A stretch of DNA of 64,000 bases from Micrococcales bacterium UBA7472 (GTDB taxonomy: Bacteria > Actinomycetota > Actinomycetes > Actinomycetales > Microbacteriaceae): NCBI GenBank assembly GCA_002478545.1, contig DLOY01000084.1, forward strand, positions 59,793 through 123,792, read 5' to 3'. The position numbers and the translations under genes are program-made. Below are positions 38,772-48,743 of this stretch, piece after piece; position 1 is the first letter of the stretch, and every line of letters starts with the position of its first letter. Below the pieces are notes generated by a model. The model did not search any database. It was not told the DNA's origin and saw nothing but the letters and a program-made list of their open reading frames with translations.

Positions 38772-39330
38772 TTTGGCCTAGCTTTCCAGCGGATAGCTTT
38801 GCAAGCGCTAGCTTCAAAGCCTTCGAATCATCCAGCCCGGCCTCGAGTGAGGAAATGATCTGTTGCGCCTTGGATTCGTTTGTACCCAGTTGGGTAAGCG
38901 CCTGCATGACAGCCGGGTACTTGCCCGAACCAAGCGTCACCTTGCCGCTTAGTTGAAGGATGATGAGTTTTGCGGTCTTCGGACCAATCCCCGAGATGGC
39001 GCGAAATGCGGCCTCATCTTGATTGGAAATGGCTGAGCGCAAAGACTCTTCGGGCATACCTGCCAAAACGCCCAGAGCAAGCTTTGGGCCAATTCCATTT
39101 ACCGATACCAGCTGGTCAAATAGCTCTCGCTCCGAGGCAGAGAGAAACCCGTATAGCGACAGTTCGTCTTCTCGCACAATTAACCGAGTGTGAAGGGTGG
39201 TCTTCTCCCCCAACTTCAGAGTGAGTGAGTGTCTTGGGGTAATAGCGATTTCAAAACCCACTCCCGCAACGCTTAGGTGAGCTCGATCGAGGCTGAGCGC
39301 TATCAGCTCTCCGGTTAGCGAAGAAATCAC
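38764..39330 (-). CDS. ruvA: Holliday junction DNA-binding protein RuvA
   Basis: RuvA binds four-way junctions and loads RuvB. The 188-residue protein has the N-terminal OB fold ([11 protein letters not shown]), the helix-hairpin-helix region ([18 protein letters not shown] and [19 protein letters not shown]) and the C-terminal domain III that touches RuvB (about 140-188). It starts with GTG 4 nt after ruvC and overlaps ruvB. Confidence 0.95.
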   Translation of the reverse strand: MISSLTGELIALSLDRAHLSVAGVGFEIAITPRHSLTLKLGEKTTLHTRLIVREDELSLYGFLSASERELFDQLVSVNGIGPKLALGVLAGMPEESLRSAISNQDEAAFRAISGIGPKTAKLIILQLSGKVTLGSGKYPAVMQALTQLGTNESKAQQIISSLEAGLDDSKALKLALAKLSAGKLGQIE

Positions 39331-39334
39331 AGCC

Positions 39335-39862
39335 CTAACCTATTCTGCGATTGGCAGCCTTCGCGGCAGCAACCCACTTCTTTTGAGCCGCGGTGCCAAC
39401 CGATCCTCCGCGCTTTGCGCCACAAATCGCAACCGCGACGGCGTCGGCAACATCCGGTGGACCAGGAATCTCTTGGCCCACAAGTCTGGCCACCATTTGA
39501 CCAACCTGGGCCTTATCTGCTCTTCCATTGCCGGTGACGGCAGCCTTAACCTCACTCGGGGTGAAGAACTGCAGAGGTATTTCTAGTTCGTATGCCATTT
39601 GCATCAAAGAGCCTGAGATTTGTGCCACGCCCATTACCGAACGCACATTTGCCTGAGCAAAAACCCGCTCAAGTGCGATCACGTTTGGCTTGTGCCGGAT
39701 TAGTACATCTTTGAGACCGGAGGCAATTTTGCCGACGCGGTCTCTTGGATCAGTGCCAGCATCTGAGGTGAATAGACCGAAGTCGATGAGCTTGGTGCCC
39801 TCGGACTCGATAACCCCAAACCCACACCGCGTGAGTCCTGGGTCAACTCCGAGGATGATCAC
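39335..39862 (-). CDS. ruvC: Crossover junction endodeoxyribonuclease RuvC
   Basis: RuvC cuts Holliday junctions. The 175-residue protein shows the RNase H-type acidic motif ILGVDPGLTRCGFGVIE (catalytic D7), the second acidic residue in ALERVFAQANVRS, and VTGNGRADKAQVGQMV followed by PPDVADAVAVAICG with the C-terminal aspartates. It starts with GTG immediately after the yebC stop. The order yebC-ruvC-ruvA-ruvB is classic. Confidence 0.96.
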   Translation of the reverse strand: MIILGVDPGLTRCGFGVIESEGTKLIDFGLFTSDAGTDPRDRVGKIASGLKDVLIRHKPNVIALERVFAQANVRSVMGVAQISGSLMQMAYELEIPLQFFTPSEVKAAVTGNGRADKAQVGQMVARLVGQEIPGPPDVADAVAVAICGAKRGGSVGTAAQKKWVAAAKAANRRIG

Positions 39863-40615
39863 TTATCCCCTGGCCTCTAGCTCGCTCAGAACCGCTGCCG
39901 AAACATCCATGTTGGTGTAGACGGTCTGCACGTCGTCAAGATCTTCGACAGCATCGATGAGTTTGATGACCTTCTCAGCAGTGTCGGCATCAAGGTCGAC
40001 TTTCAAAGAAGACACGAACTCAACATCGGCTGATTCATAATCAATGCCGGCGTTTTGCAAAGTAGTGCGAACTGCAACGATTGAACTTGGGTCGCAGGTA
40101 AGTACGTGCGACTCGCCGACCAGGGCAACATCCTCTATGTCGTGCTCAATAGCCGCTTCCAAGATGGCATCCTCGTTGGAACCATTGATAACGATGATCC
40201 CCTTACGCGCGAACTGGTAGGAAACTGAGCCTGGGTCGGCCATGTTGCCCGCGTTTTTGGTGACGGCGAGTCTTACCTCAGCAGCAGTGCGGTTCTTGTT
40301 GTCAGTTAGACACTCGATCATGATGGCAACACCACCGGGTCCATAGCCCTCGTACATGATGTTTTGGTAGTCGACTGAACCGTCATCGGCACCCGAACCA
40401 CGCTTGATAGCGCGCTCGATGTTGTCATTGGGAACTGAGTTCTTGCGAGCCTTGTAGACCGCGTCATAGAGAGTCGGGTTGCCGTCGATGTCACCGCCGC
40501 CGATTCTCGCTGCGACTTCAATGTTGCGGATGAGCTTGGCCCACAGCTTCGCACGCTTAGCGTCGTTGGCAGCCTTCTTGTGCTTTGTGGTTGCCCATTT
40601 GGAGTGACCGGACAT
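39863..40615 (-). CDS. YebC/PmpR family protein
   Basis: This 250-residue protein begins [20 protein letters not shown], the family signature, and has the three-domain YebC fold ([20 protein letters not shown]). Members were annotated as transcription regulators, and recent work links some to relief of ribosome stalling at prolines. Either would fit here, and I cannot decide from sequence. It lies 12 nt after pdxT and directly before ruvC. Confidence 0.94.
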   Translation of the reverse strand: MSGHSKWATTKHKKAANDAKRAKLWAKLIRNIEVAARIGGGDIDGNPTLYDAVYKARKNSVPNDNIERAIKRGSGADDGSVDYQNIMYEGYGPGGVAIMIECLTDNKNRTAAEVRLAVTKNAGNMADPGSVSYQFARKGIIVINGSNEDAILEAAIEHDIEDVALVGESHVLTCDPSSIVAVRTTLQNAGIDYESADVEFVSSLKVDLDADTAEKVIKLIDAVEDLDDVQTVYTNMDVSAAVLSELEARG

Positions 40616-40627
40616 AGTTCCTCTAAA

Positions 40628-41200
40628 TTACTTGTTCTGACTCTCTCGCACCGCGTCTACGAACAGACTGTGGAGAATCTTTGCGCCTGTGATTTCGGGG
40701 TGAAAACTGGCTCCGAACAGGTTACCGCTTTTCACTGCAACTGCATCGCCGTTGAAGCGGGCCAGGATCTCAGCGCTCCCTGAATCTAGGATTCTTGGGG
40801 CACGAATAAACGCTACCCGCTCGGTTCTAGAGCCAAAGCTAACGTCAGCCTCGAACGAGTGAGTTTGACCTCCGTAGGCATTTCTGGACGTCTTGATTGG
40901 CAATCCGCCTATGAACTCTTGACCCTGAATAGCTCCCTCAACCTTGTCAGAGAGCAGGATCAAACCGGCACAGGTTCCCAATACAGGTTTCTGCTTTGCG
41001 AATTCACGCAATGGTTCAATCAATCCGAAGCTCTTGGCAAGGTTTGAGATTGCCGTTGATTCGCCTCCGGGAATTACGAGAGCATCAACTGAATCCAAGT
41101 CTGACTTGGTTCTTACCTTTACGGCCTCAACACCTAATTCAGTCAGGGTGTTTTGGTGCTCGCGAAAGTCTCCTTGCAGCGCCAGGACGCCGATTCGCAA
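40628..41200 (-). CDS. pdxT: Pyridoxal 5'-phosphate synthase glutaminase subunit
   Basis: PdxT supplies ammonia to PdxS for direct pyridoxal phosphate synthesis. The 190-residue class I amidotransferase has the start LALQGDFREH, GGESTAI, the nucleophile in VLGTCAGLILLSD and the His/Glu dyad in GASFHPEITG. It starts with TTG abutting the pdxS stop. The pdxS-pdxT pair is the only vitamin B6 route seen in the window. Confidence 0.95.
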   Translation of the reverse strand: MRIGVLALQGDFREHQNTLTELGVEAVKVRTKSDLDSVDALVIPGGESTAISNLAKSFGLIEPLREFAKQKPVLGTCAGLILLSDKVEGAIQGQEFIGGLPIKTSRNAYGGQTHSFEADVSFGSRTERVAFIRAPRILDSGSAEILARFNGDAVAVKSGNLFGASFHPEITGAKILHSLFVDAVRESQNK

Positions 41201-42094
41201 TTACCAGCCACGCTCCGCAAGTCGGTGTGGGGCTGGTAGGTCATTTACGTTGATTCCAACCATCGCCTCACCCAATCCACGCGAGACCTCAGCAATTACA
41301 GCAGGGTCATCGTAGAAAGTAGTGGCCTTTACGATTGCAGCTGCTCGAGCCGCTGGGTTACCTGACTTGAAGATTCCAGAGCCAACGAATACTCCGTCAG
41401 CGCCAAGCTGCATCATCATGGCTGCGTCGGCAGGGGTTGCAACGCCACCGGCCACGAACAGTACAACGGGGAGCTTGCCAGTCTTGGCAACCTCGCGCAC
41501 AAGCTGGTATGGAGCCTGCAGCTCTTTGGCTGCAACGTAGAGTTCCTCTTCGGTCTTGGCAGAGAGCGCACGAATCTCAGAGAGTATGGTCCGGATGTGC
41601 TTGGTTGCCTCGGAAACATCGCCGGTGCCTGCCTCACCTTTAGAGCGAATCATTGCGGCACCTTCGGTGATGCGGCGAAGTGCCTCACCAAGATTGGTAG
41701 CGCCACAAACAAATGGAACCTCGAACTGCCACTTGTCGATGTGGTTTACATAGTCTGCAGGTGATAGCACCTCAGATTCATCGATGTAGTCAACCTCTAG
41801 GGACTGCAAAACCTGGGCCTCGACGAAGTGTCCGATACGAGCCTTCGCCATAACTGGAATGGACACGGTGTTGATGATCTGGTCAATCAAATCTGGATCA
41901 CTCATGCGCGCAACGCCGCCCTGGGCGCGAATGTCTGCAGGGACGCGCTCAAGAGCCATCACCGCAACTGCTCCGGCGTCCTCGGCAATCTTTGCCTGCT
42001 CCGGGGTTACGACATCCATGATCACGCCACCCTTTAGCATCTCTGCTAGGCCGCGCTTAACGAGTGGGGTTGCTTCTAGAAATTCTTCTGACAT
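41201..42094 (-). CDS. pdxS: Pyridoxal 5'-phosphate synthase synthase subunit
   Basis: PdxS condenses ribose 5-phosphate, glyceraldehyde 3-phosphate and ammonia to PLP. The 297-residue TIM barrel has [20 protein letters not shown] at the N-terminus, the lysine region [43 protein letters not shown] and [20 protein letters not shown]. It follows the HIT gene by 9 nt and is adjacent to pdxT. Confidence 0.97.
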   Translation of the reverse strand: MSEEFLEATPLVKRGLAEMLKGGVIMDVVTPEQAKIAEDAGAVAVMALERVPADIRAQGGVARMSDPDLIDQIINTVSIPVMAKARIGHFVEAQVLQSLEVDYIDESEVLSPADYVNHIDKWQFEVPFVCGATNLGEALRRITEGAAMIRSKGEAGTGDVSEATKHIRTILSEIRALSAKTEEELYVAAKELQAPYQLVREVAKTGKLPVVLFVAGGVATPADAAMMMQLGADGVFVGSGIFKSGNPAARAAAIVKATTFYDDPAVIAEVSRGLGEAMVGINVNDLPAPHRLAERGW

Positions 42095-42103
42095 GCCTAA
42101 ATC

Positions 42104-42607
42104 CTAAGCTTCGGTTATCCAGTTGTTTGCAATTGTTTCCCTAACTTCACCCAGCAACCTAGGCAAAGCCTTGGTCTGAGCGATGATTGGGAAGAAGTTG
42201 GCGTCGGTCTTCCATCTTGGAACGATGTGCTGGTGAAGGTGAGAGGCAATTCCTGCTCCAGCCACCTCGCCTTGGTTCATTCCGATGTTGAAGCCATGAG
42301 TGCCGAACACTTTTTTCAGAGAGCGCATTCCTTGCTGTGTTAGCTTGCCGATCTCTGCAATCTCTTCCCGGGTCGCCTTGTCGTAGGTATCAACGTGGCG
42401 ATAGGGACAAACCAAAAGGTGTCCGGTGTTGTAGGGAAAGAGGTTCATCAGTACGTAACAGGTCTCACCCTTATAAACCACCAGGCCCTCTTCCGGGGTC
42501 TTGTTTGGAGCGTGGCAAAACGGGCAGTCTTCATCTGCAGGTTGCTGCCCAGTCTGGAGGTAGACGAGACGGTGTGGAGTCCACAGCCGCTCGAAGTTGT
42601 CTTTCAT
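42104..42607 (-). CDS. HIT-family nucleotide hydrolase/phosphorylase (Rv2613c-like)
   Basis: The 167-residue protein has the histidine triad HLHQHIVPRW near residue 124 and a CPFC pair in the N-terminal part that may bind zinc. Its place between thrS and pdxS matches M. tuberculosis Rv2613c, reported to be an Ap4A phosphorylase. The ATG at 42607 is preceded by GAGGGA. An upstream TTG at 42637, 10 codons earlier and directly after the thrS stop, is a possible alternative. In actinobacteria this neighbourhood often also encodes phosphatidylinositol enzymes, which are absent here. Confidence 0.88.
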   Translation of the reverse strand: MKDNFERLWTPHRLVYLQTGQQPADEDCPFCHAPNKTPEEGLVVYKGETCYVLMNLFPYNTGHLLVCPYRHVDTYDKATREEIAEIGKLTQQGMRSLKKVFGTHGFNIGMNQGEVAGAGIASHLHQHIVPRWKTDANFFPIIAQTKALPRLLGEVRETIANNWITEA

Positions 42608-42637
42608 CGCCGAGAATCCCTCTAGAAACTCAGTCAA

Positions 42638-44623
42638 TTAGACCTGTCGCTTCTGCTCTATGGCATCCAGGATCAGTTGCAAAGCCTCTGCTCTTGGAAC
42701 ATCGTTAGTTTGCGAACCATCGCGGTATCGGAAGCTAAAGGTGCCCGACTCGGCGTCTCTTGCTCCAGCAAGTATCATGAACGGCACCTTGAGCAAAGTG
42801 TGGTCACGAATCTTCTTCTGCATGCGGTTATCTGAGCGATCGACCTCGACTCTGACTCCATGCAATCTCAACTCAGCGGCAAAGTCCTCGAGGTAATCCG
42901 CAAACTCATCTGCCACCGGGATGCACACAGCCTGAACTGGAGCAAGCCATGGCGGGAAGTGCCCTGCGTAGTGCTCAGTCAACACTCCGAAGAAGCGCTC
43001 AATCGAACCAAACAGCGCTCGGTGAATCATGATCGGGCGGTGACGCTCTCCGTCGCTTCCAACATATTCGAGGTCAAATCTCTCGGGCAGGTTGAAGTCA
43101 AGCTGAATCGTGGACATCTGCCAGGTGCGACCAATAGCATCCCGAGCTTGAACTGAAATCTTGGGGCCGTAGAACGCTGCTCCACCTGGATCTGGAACCA
43201 GCTGAAGGCCAGACCGCTCTGCCACTGACTGCAGAGTATTAGTCGCACGATCCCAGATTTCATCGCTACCGACGAACTTCGGGTTTTCGGGATCGCGGGT
43301 TGAAAGCTCGAGGTAGAAGTCATTTAGCCCGTAATCGCGAAGCAGTCCCAGCACGAAATCGAGAACGCTGGTCAGTTCAGTCTCAAGCTGCTCGTTGGTT
43401 ACAAACAGGTGGGCATCATCTTGAGTCATGCCGCGCACTCGGGTTAGGCCATGCAGAACGCCAGATTTCTCATAGCGATAAACCGAGCCGAACTCGAACA
43501 TTCTCAGTGGCAGCTCACGATACGAACGCTGCCTCGAGCGGAAAATCAAAATGTGGAACGGGCAGTTCATCGGCTTGAGGTAGTAGTCCGCTCCGGCTCG
43601 CTTGAGTTGACCTTGATCGTCAAACTCGGCATCAAGCTTCATTGGCGGGAACATGCCATCCGAGTACCACTGCAGGTGACCGGAAGTCTCGAACAAGGTC
43701 GATTTTGTGATGTGTGGCGAGTAGACAAACTCGTAACCGGCGTCCTCGTGACGCTTTCGGCTGTAGTCCTCCATGACTCGCCTTAGGATCCCTCCGCGCG
43801 GGTGAAATACCGCAAGTCCGGATCCGATTTCATCCGGGAACGAGAACAAATCGAGCTCTACGCCCAGCTTGCGATGGTCACGTTTTGCCGCCTCCTCGAG
43901 CCTGAGCATGTAGGCATCGTGGTCCTCCTGTGAGGACCATGCTGTTCCGTAAATGCGCTGCAGCTGCTTGTTGTTCTCGTTGCCACGCCAGTAGGCGGCC
44001 GCTGAACGCAACAGCGAAAAGGCCTTACCAACTATCCGGGTGTTTGGAAGGTGTGGTCCGCGGCAGAGATCCCTCCAGGCAACTGTGCCATCGGGATTGA
44101 GGTTTTCGTAAACCGAGAGCTGTCCTGCACCAACCTCCGCTGCACCCTCACCAACGTCTGAGCTCTTGAGAGAGATGAGTTCGAGCTTGTATGGTTCGTC
44201 CTTCATCAGCTCTCTTGCCTCTTCATCACTTACCTCGCGACGAATAAAGCGCTGTGACTTACCTACCAGTTCCTTCATGCGTTTCTCAATGCGCTTTAGG
44301 TCCTCTGGTTTGAATGGCTCTGCAACATCGAAATCGAAGTAAAAACCATCTTTGATGGGTGGGCCAATTCCGAGTTTGGCAGGATCGAAGAGCTCTTGGA
44401 CCGCCTGAGCCATGACGTGCGCGGTTGAATGTCTCAGGATTGAAAGCCCTGCCTCAGAGTCGATACTGACTCCCGAGATGGCATCGCCCGCCTGCGGCTT
44501 GTAGGACAGGTCCTTCAATTCGCCATTGACTTCAAGCGCGATGATGGACTTGTCCTGAAACAGCTTGAAGCCATCAACACCTGACTCTAACTCGGTGCTA
44601 ACGCCATTTATAGTGACCTGCAA
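42638..44623 (-). CDS. thrS: Threonyl-tRNA synthetase
   Basis: ThrS charges tRNA-Thr and edits mischarged serine. The 661-residue protein has an N-terminal TGS domain (1-60), the editing domain with the HxxxH motif in [17 protein letters not shown], the class II catalytic core ([26 protein letters not shown]) and the C-terminal anticodon-binding domain. It starts with TTG, supported by TAGGAG about 7 nt upstream. No T-box leader is visible in the 87 nt before it. Confidence 0.96.
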   Translation of the reverse strand: MQVTINGVSTELESGVDGFKLFQDKSIIALEVNGELKDLSYKPQAGDAISGVSIDSEAGLSILRHSTAHVMAQAVQELFDPAKLGIGPPIKDGFYFDFDVAEPFKPEDLKRIEKRMKELVGKSQRFIRREVSDEEARELMKDEPYKLELISLKSSDVGEGAAEVGAGQLSVYENLNPDGTVAWRDLCRGPHLPNTRIVGKAFSLLRSAAAYWRGNENNKQLQRIYGTAWSSQEDHDAYMLRLEEAAKRDHRKLGVELDLFSFPDEIGSGLAVFHPRGGILRRVMEDYSRKRHEDAGYEFVYSPHITKSTLFETSGHLQWYSDGMFPPMKLDAEFDDQGQLKRAGADYYLKPMNCPFHILIFRSRQRSYRELPLRMFEFGSVYRYEKSGVLHGLTRVRGMTQDDAHLFVTNEQLETELTSVLDFVLGLLRDYGLNDFYLELSTRDPENPKFVGSDEIWDRATNTLQSVAERSGLQLVPDPGGAAFYGPKISVQARDAIGRTWQMSTIQLDFNLPERFDLEYVGSDGERHRPIMIHRALFGSIERFFGVLTEHYAGHFPPWLAPVQAVCIPVADEFADYLEDFAAELRLHGVRVEVDRSDNRMQKKIRDHTLLKVPFMILAGARDAESGTFSFRYRDGSQTNDVPRAEALQLILDAIEQKRQV

Positions 44624-44698
44624 GATGACTCCTAACCCGCCAAAGTCTACCGAGGTTGGTTAGGTAAACCTTGCTGGTGCTGGCAATTTGACACTGTG

Positions 44699-44704
44699 TA
44701 ATCT
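44699..44704 (+). promoter_or_regulatory. -10 box of a probable leaderless promoter for the VIT transporter
   Basis: TAATCT ends 6 nt before the ATG at 44711, a spacing that would place the transcription start on the start codon. There is no ribosome-binding site in the 6-nt spacer GCACCC. A TTGACA lies only 5 nt upstream of the box, too close to be its -35. The 87-nt gap to thrS holds nothing else I recognise. Confidence 0.5.
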
Positions 44705-44710
44705 GCACCC

Positions 44711-45250
44711 ATGACAGATCAATCAAGGCATGAACTGGAGCACAAGCTCAACTGGCTTCGTGCAGCGGTTTTGGGGGCGAACGACGGTGTGATCTCGATC
44801 GCTGGTGTGGTGATGGGCATAGCCGGTGCTGGAGCGGATCGAGCTACTGTCGCACTGGCAGGCATCGCGGCACTAGCGGCAGGTGCAATTTCTATGGCCG
44901 GAGGCGAATACACCTCGGTGAGCGCACAACGAGATGCTGAGATTGCCTATGGCCGACACCATCTAGAGATTGCAGCCAGCCCTTGGACTGCGGCCTGGGC
45001 TTCGTTCGTAGCCTTTACATCTGGTGGCCTACTGCCACTTCTTGCTGTACTTGGGCCCTGGCAAGAAAATCGAGTTCCAGTGACAGTTGTTGCAGTTGTT
45101 GTTGCCCTCGGCCTAACTGGTTGGTGGGCAGCTGAACGCGGAGGGGCATCTAGACGAAAGTCAATCCTGCGAAATGTAATCGTGAGCGTGCTGACCATGG
45201 TTGTCTCTTACGGAATTGGTGCTCTTTTAGGCGTGACAGTCTTCGCTTAG
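44711..45250 (+). CDS. VIT1/CCC1-family metal transporter, short form
   Basis: The 179-residue protein has five predicted membrane helices and the family motifs LRAAVLGANDGVISIAGVV (first helix with the metal-site Asp) and GAISMAGGEYTSVSAQRD. Members export or sequester iron and manganese. Plant VIT1 and many bacterial relatives carry a cytoplasmic Glu-rich metal-binding domain between helices 2 and 3; here that segment is only about 20 residues (EIAYGRHHLEIAASPW), so the protein belongs to the short group. It is divergent from thrS and 18 nt upstream of mqo. Confidence 0.85.
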   Translation: MTDQSRHELEHKLNWLRAAVLGANDGVISIAGVVMGIAGAGADRATVALAGIAALAAGAISMAGGEYTSVSAQRDAEIAYGRHHLEIAASPWTAAWASFVAFTSGGLLPLLAVLGPWQENRVPVTVVAVVVALGLTGWWAAERGGASRRKSILRNVIVSVLTMVVSYGIGALLGVTVFA

Positions 45251-45268
45251 CCATTACCCTTAGTAGCT

Positions 45269-46738
45269 GTGTCAAATGTAGAGAGCTTCGACGTCGCGCT
45301 CATTGGCGGCGGCATCATGAGTGCAACCCTCGGTGTGCTCATCAAAAAGACCAACCCTGAAGCCAAGATCATCCTCTTTGAACGGCTCGAGTCGGTAGCT
45401 GAAGAGAGTTCTAACCCTTGGAACAATGCCGGCACAGGTCACGCAGCGCTGTGTGAACTTAACTACATGCCAGATAGCAAGGATGGCTCTTTGCCAGATG
45501 CCTCCAAGGCGATCGCAATCAACGAGCAGTTTCAGGTTTCGCGTCAATTCTGGGCAACCCTCGTACAAGAGGGCATCCTTTCCTCTCCTGAGACCTTCAT
45601 TCGCTCGGTCCCTCACATGACTTTTGTTACTGGCGACAAGGATGTTGACTACCTGAAGCGCCGCTTTACAGTTTTGAAGGATCAGCCGTTGTTTGCCGGG
45701 ATGGAATATTCCGAGGACCCTAAGGCGATCGCTAAGTGGGCTCCGCTAATCGTTGAGGGTCGTAAGGATTCGAAGTTTGCGGCCACCTTCATAGACCAGG
45801 GCACAGATGTTGACTATGGTGCGATCACGAGACAGCTCATTGAATGGCTCAAAGTCCAGGGTGTTGAGGTTCAAACCAGCACTGAGGTCAAGAAGCTCTA
45901 TCAATATCAGGACAAAACCTGGCGACTAACCGCTGGTGGCAACGCCAGGGGTCGAATAATTAAGGCCGAAAAGGTATTCGTCGGAGCTGGCGGCTGGGCG
46001 CTAAAGCTTTTGCAAAAGGCCGGCATCCCGGAAATCAAGGGGTATGGCACATTCCCGGTCAGTGGGCACTTCCTCAGGACCGACAACCCTGAGGTGGTGG
46101 CGAGGCATCACGCCAAGGTTTACTCCCAGGCAGCTGTGGGCGCTCCCCCAATGTCCGTGCCCCACCTAGACACCCGAGTGGTTGACGGTAAGACATCTTT
46201 GCTGTTCGGACCATTTGCGGGACTGAACCCAAAGTTCCTAAAGTCCGGTTCGATCCTAGATCTGCCACTTTCGGTCAGGCCAGCCAACATCATCCCCTAC
46301 CTTTCCGTGGCTCTAAAGAACTTCTCCCTAGTTCAGTACTTAGTCACTGAAATCTTGAAATCTAAGAAGCAAAAGCTGCAGAGTCTGAAGGATTTCGTTC
46401 CAAACTCAGATCTCCAGGGCTGGGAGCTTTACGAGGCCGGTCAGCGCGCTCAGGTAATTAAGCCCGTCAAGGGCGGCGGAGTTTTGCAGTTTGGCACCGA
46501 GGTGATCAGCTCCAGGGATGCATCCATAGCTGGACTTCTTGGTGCATCACCAGGCGCGTCTGTGAGCGTGAGCGTGATGCTCGATGTGATGCAGAAGTTT
46601 TATCCACAGCACTTTTCGAAGTTTGAACCCGAACTTAGAAAGCTCATCCCCGCCTATGGCAAGAAGCTAAATGCCGATCCGGCGTTGGCCAAAAAGACCC
46701 TATCTGCAACTGCAAAGGTTCTGAAGCTCAAGGCATAG
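45269..46738 (+). CDS. mqo: Malate:quinone oxidoreductase
   Basis: Mqo oxidises malate to oxaloacetate at the membrane and passes electrons to quinone, a TCA step used by many actinobacteria instead of or beside malate dehydrogenase. The 489-residue protein has an N-terminal FAD-binding motif DVALIGGGIMSATLGVLI, the family segment NPWNNAGTGHAALCELNY and the C-terminal GASPGASVSVSVMLDVM. The GTG start has no clear ribosome site; a TACCCT 8 nt upstream could make it leaderless, or it is coupled to the VIT gene. Confidence 0.94.
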   Translation: MSNVESFDVALIGGGIMSATLGVLIKKTNPEAKIILFERLESVAEESSNPWNNAGTGHAALCELNYMPDSKDGSLPDASKAIAINEQFQVSRQFWATLVQEGILSSPETFIRSVPHMTFVTGDKDVDYLKRRFTVLKDQPLFAGMEYSEDPKAIAKWAPLIVEGRKDSKFAATFIDQGTDVDYGAITRQLIEWLKVQGVEVQTSTEVKKLYQYQDKTWRLTAGGNARGRIIKAEKVFVGAGGWALKLLQKAGIPEIKGYGTFPVSGHFLRTDNPEVVARHHAKVYSQAAVGAPPMSVPHLDTRVVDGKTSLLFGPFAGLNPKFLKSGSILDLPLSVRPANIIPYLSVALKNFSLVQYLVTEILKSKKQKLQSLKDFVPNSDLQGWELYEAGQRAQVIKPVKGGGVLQFGTEVISSRDASIAGLLGASPGASVSVSVMLDVMQKFYPQHFSKFEPELRKLIPAYGKKLNADPALAKKTLSATAKVLKLKA

Positions 46739-46746
46739 TCCAAAAA

Positions 46747-46777
46747 ACAACCCCCGAGGTAATCCCCCGGGGGTTGT
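46747..46777. terminator. Terminator between convergent mqo and 5'-nucleotidase genes
   Basis: A 10-bp GC-rich stem (ACAACCCCCG / CGGGGGTTGT) with an 11-nt loop lies between the two stop codons. Read on the minus strand it is followed by TTTTTT (plus 46742-46747), a strong intrinsic terminator for the nucleotidase gene. Read on the plus strand the tail is TTGTCTCTAT, weaker but possibly serving mqo. Confidence 0.85.
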
Positions 46778-46790
46778 CTCTATGCAGCGA

Positions 46791-48743
46791 CTACTTGCCG
46801 ATCACAGTGGTTCGGCCATCCAGCTTCATCTGGGTTACCTTGCCTGCTGCGGCATCAGCCTTTAGAGCCTCAACTAGAACTTCAGCGTCAAGGTCACGCA
46901 CGTTGAGCTTTGAGATGTCGAACATGTTGTAGCCATCTCCACCCTTTGCAACGAAGTCGGTCAGGGCCAGGGTGAACTTGGTTCCATCCTTTGGAATCGG
47001 ATTTCCCTTCAGGTCCACTAGCGAAACGATTCTCGAGCCAACTGGCTTCGATACGTCGACAGTGAATTTCATTCCTGAAACATGTGGCCAGCGACCATCG
47101 GTTGGGTAGCGTGAAACACCGTTCTCCATAGCAGCCCAAATTTGGGTTCCGGTCACTTCAATCGTGCTGAAGACGTTGCCGAATGGGTGAATGGTGTAAA
47201 CGTCACCCAGCAAGACATCCCACGGACCCTCAGCGTTACCTGCCGTTGGGCGTTTAATCGTCTTGTCGCCTGGGACATACGTAGTAGCCGGGAAGGTTGA
47301 GCGGATTCCGCCACCGTTCATAAGCGCGAAGTCAGTTCCATATTTGGCTCGAACTACATCGGCAGACCAGTTGCCGAAAACATGCTCACCGCTTCGCTGA
47401 ACCGGAGGAGTACCGGCGATTGGGGTTGACACCTGAACCTGGCCAACCTTCACATCCATCTTGGCATTTAGTGAGCTCTTGAACCGAGTGACCATGGTAG
47501 CTGTCGTGGCATCTGGGGTCTTGACGCTAGCGTTCGCGGTGGTGATTAGTTCATTGGAGGAGCCAACAACCTTGCCAGTTTCGGTGTTAACACAAACCTG
47601 AATTCGGTTGTACTGCGCTCCAGCGTTCCTAACCATCGCGGTTAGCTTGCCGTTGTGAACAGAAGAGTACGTCTGGTGCGAGTGTGCTCCAAGCACAACA
47701 TCGACACCCTTGAGGCTCTTGGCGTAGTCAATCAGCGGACCCACTGCCTTGCCGTCTTGGTTGGTGTTCCATCCCTCATGGATCAGTGCAACCACTACAT
47801 GTGCGCCTGCAGCCTTTGCGGCTGAAACTGCTCGGTCAATACCAGGTGCATCGTCCGTGATGGCTACGGTGCCCTTCTTGCCAGCGTAGGTGAAGTCGAG
47901 GTTGCCCGGCATTACCTGCTCAACGGTCTGTGAGGTGTTGATGCCAATGAAGCCAACCTTTACCCCATCGCGCTCGATGACTGTGTATGTTTTGGCTCGC
48001 TTTCCATCCCCTGCATCAAGACCCTTCAGTGTCGAATAGTTCGATGCAACCCAGGTGAAATCGGACTTGCGAATCATTTGACGCAGGTGCGCGAGGTTGC
48101 GGTCATGCTCGTGGTTTCCAAATCCGGAGACATCAAATCCCATGAGGTTCATGCCCTCGATTGTTGGAACCTCCGCAAACTGCGAGGAAATAGGTGGCGC
48201 AGCGCCGATGTTATCGCCCGAGGAGACGGTGAATGTTCCCGCAACCGCAGCGCGATCCGCTTTGAAGTTGGCAGCAAGAAGGGCAGCGCCAAAGCTGCTG
48301 TTTGGCTCAAGCTGTCCATGGAAATCGCTGAGCTGCAGGATCTGAACGCTCTTGTGCTTAGTCGAGACGCTAATTGGGCTTACTGCCGCGGCCTTAGCGC
48401 CGGCTGAAATGCCATATTCGTTTACCGCTTGAACCTGGACTGTCATGGATTTTGTGGACAGCGTCGGCAGTAGGACACTTCGTGACCCTGCGCCAACGAT
48501 TACTGGGCAAGAGCCCTGACCAGCGCTCACGATGTAGTGAGTGACATCTGGAGCGCCATCAACGCCGCTCCAGTTGACACGAAGACCGCCCACTGCTTGG
48601 GAAACTGCAACGGTGGCCGGAGCGGTCGGGATCGAGTAAGTCTCTGCTGAGACGGCGGGAGTGCTCAGGGTGAGAGCACTGAGTGCGGTTGCCGCAACAG
48701 CGGCTAGGCCAACTCTTAGTCGGCGCTGAATTTTGAGTTCCAT
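46791..48743 (-). CDS. Secreted Fn3/5'-nucleotidase family phosphoesterase
   Basis: The 650-residue protein has a signal peptide (about 1-36, cleavage after TPAVSA), a fibronectin type III-like domain (about 40-125), a metallophosphoesterase domain (QILQLSDFHGQLEP, FGNHEHDRN, GAHSHQTYS) and a C-terminal 5'-nucleotidase domain (NGGGIRSTFPA, GDVYTIHPFGN). It probably scavenges phosphate and nucleosides outside the cell. No sortase motif or C-terminal membrane helix is seen, so it is likely released or loosely held. The ATG at 48743 starts the signal peptide; the 20-codon upstream extension begins inside the tRNA terminator and is rejected. Confidence 0.9.
   Translation of the reverse strand: MELKIQRRLRVGLAAVAATALSALTLSTPAVSAETYSIPTAPATVAVSQAVGGLRVNWSGVDGAPDVTHYIVSAGQGSCPVIVGAGSRSVLLPTLSTKSMTVQVQAVNEYGISAGAKAAAVSPISVSTKHKSVQILQLSDFHGQLEPNSSFGAALLAANFKADRAAVAGTFTVSSGDNIGAAPPISSQFAEVPTIEGMNLMGFDVSGFGNHEHDRNLAHLRQMIRKSDFTWVASNYSTLKGLDAGDGKRAKTYTVIERDGVKVGFIGINTSQTVEQVMPGNLDFTYAGKKGTVAITDDAPGIDRAVSAAKAAGAHVVVALIHEGWNTNQDGKAVGPLIDYAKSLKGVDVVLGAHSHQTYSSVHNGKLTAMVRNAGAQYNRIQVCVNTETGKVVGSSNELITTANASVKTPDATTATMVTRFKSSLNAKMDVKVGQVQVSTPIAGTPPVQRSGEHVFGNWSADVVRAKYGTDFALMNGGGIRSTFPATTYVPGDKTIKRPTAGNAEGPWDVLLGDVYTIHPFGNVFSTIEVTGTQIWAAMENGVSRYPTDGRWPHVSGMKFTVDVSKPVGSRIVSLVDLKGNPIPKDGTKFTLALTDFVAKGGDGYNMFDISKLNVRDLDAEVLVEALKADAAAGKVTQMKLDGRTTVIGK

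Noticed and set aside
44624..44710. T-box riboswitch upstream of thrS
   Set aside because: The 87-nt gap is too short, and no T-box sequence or specifier stem is visible.
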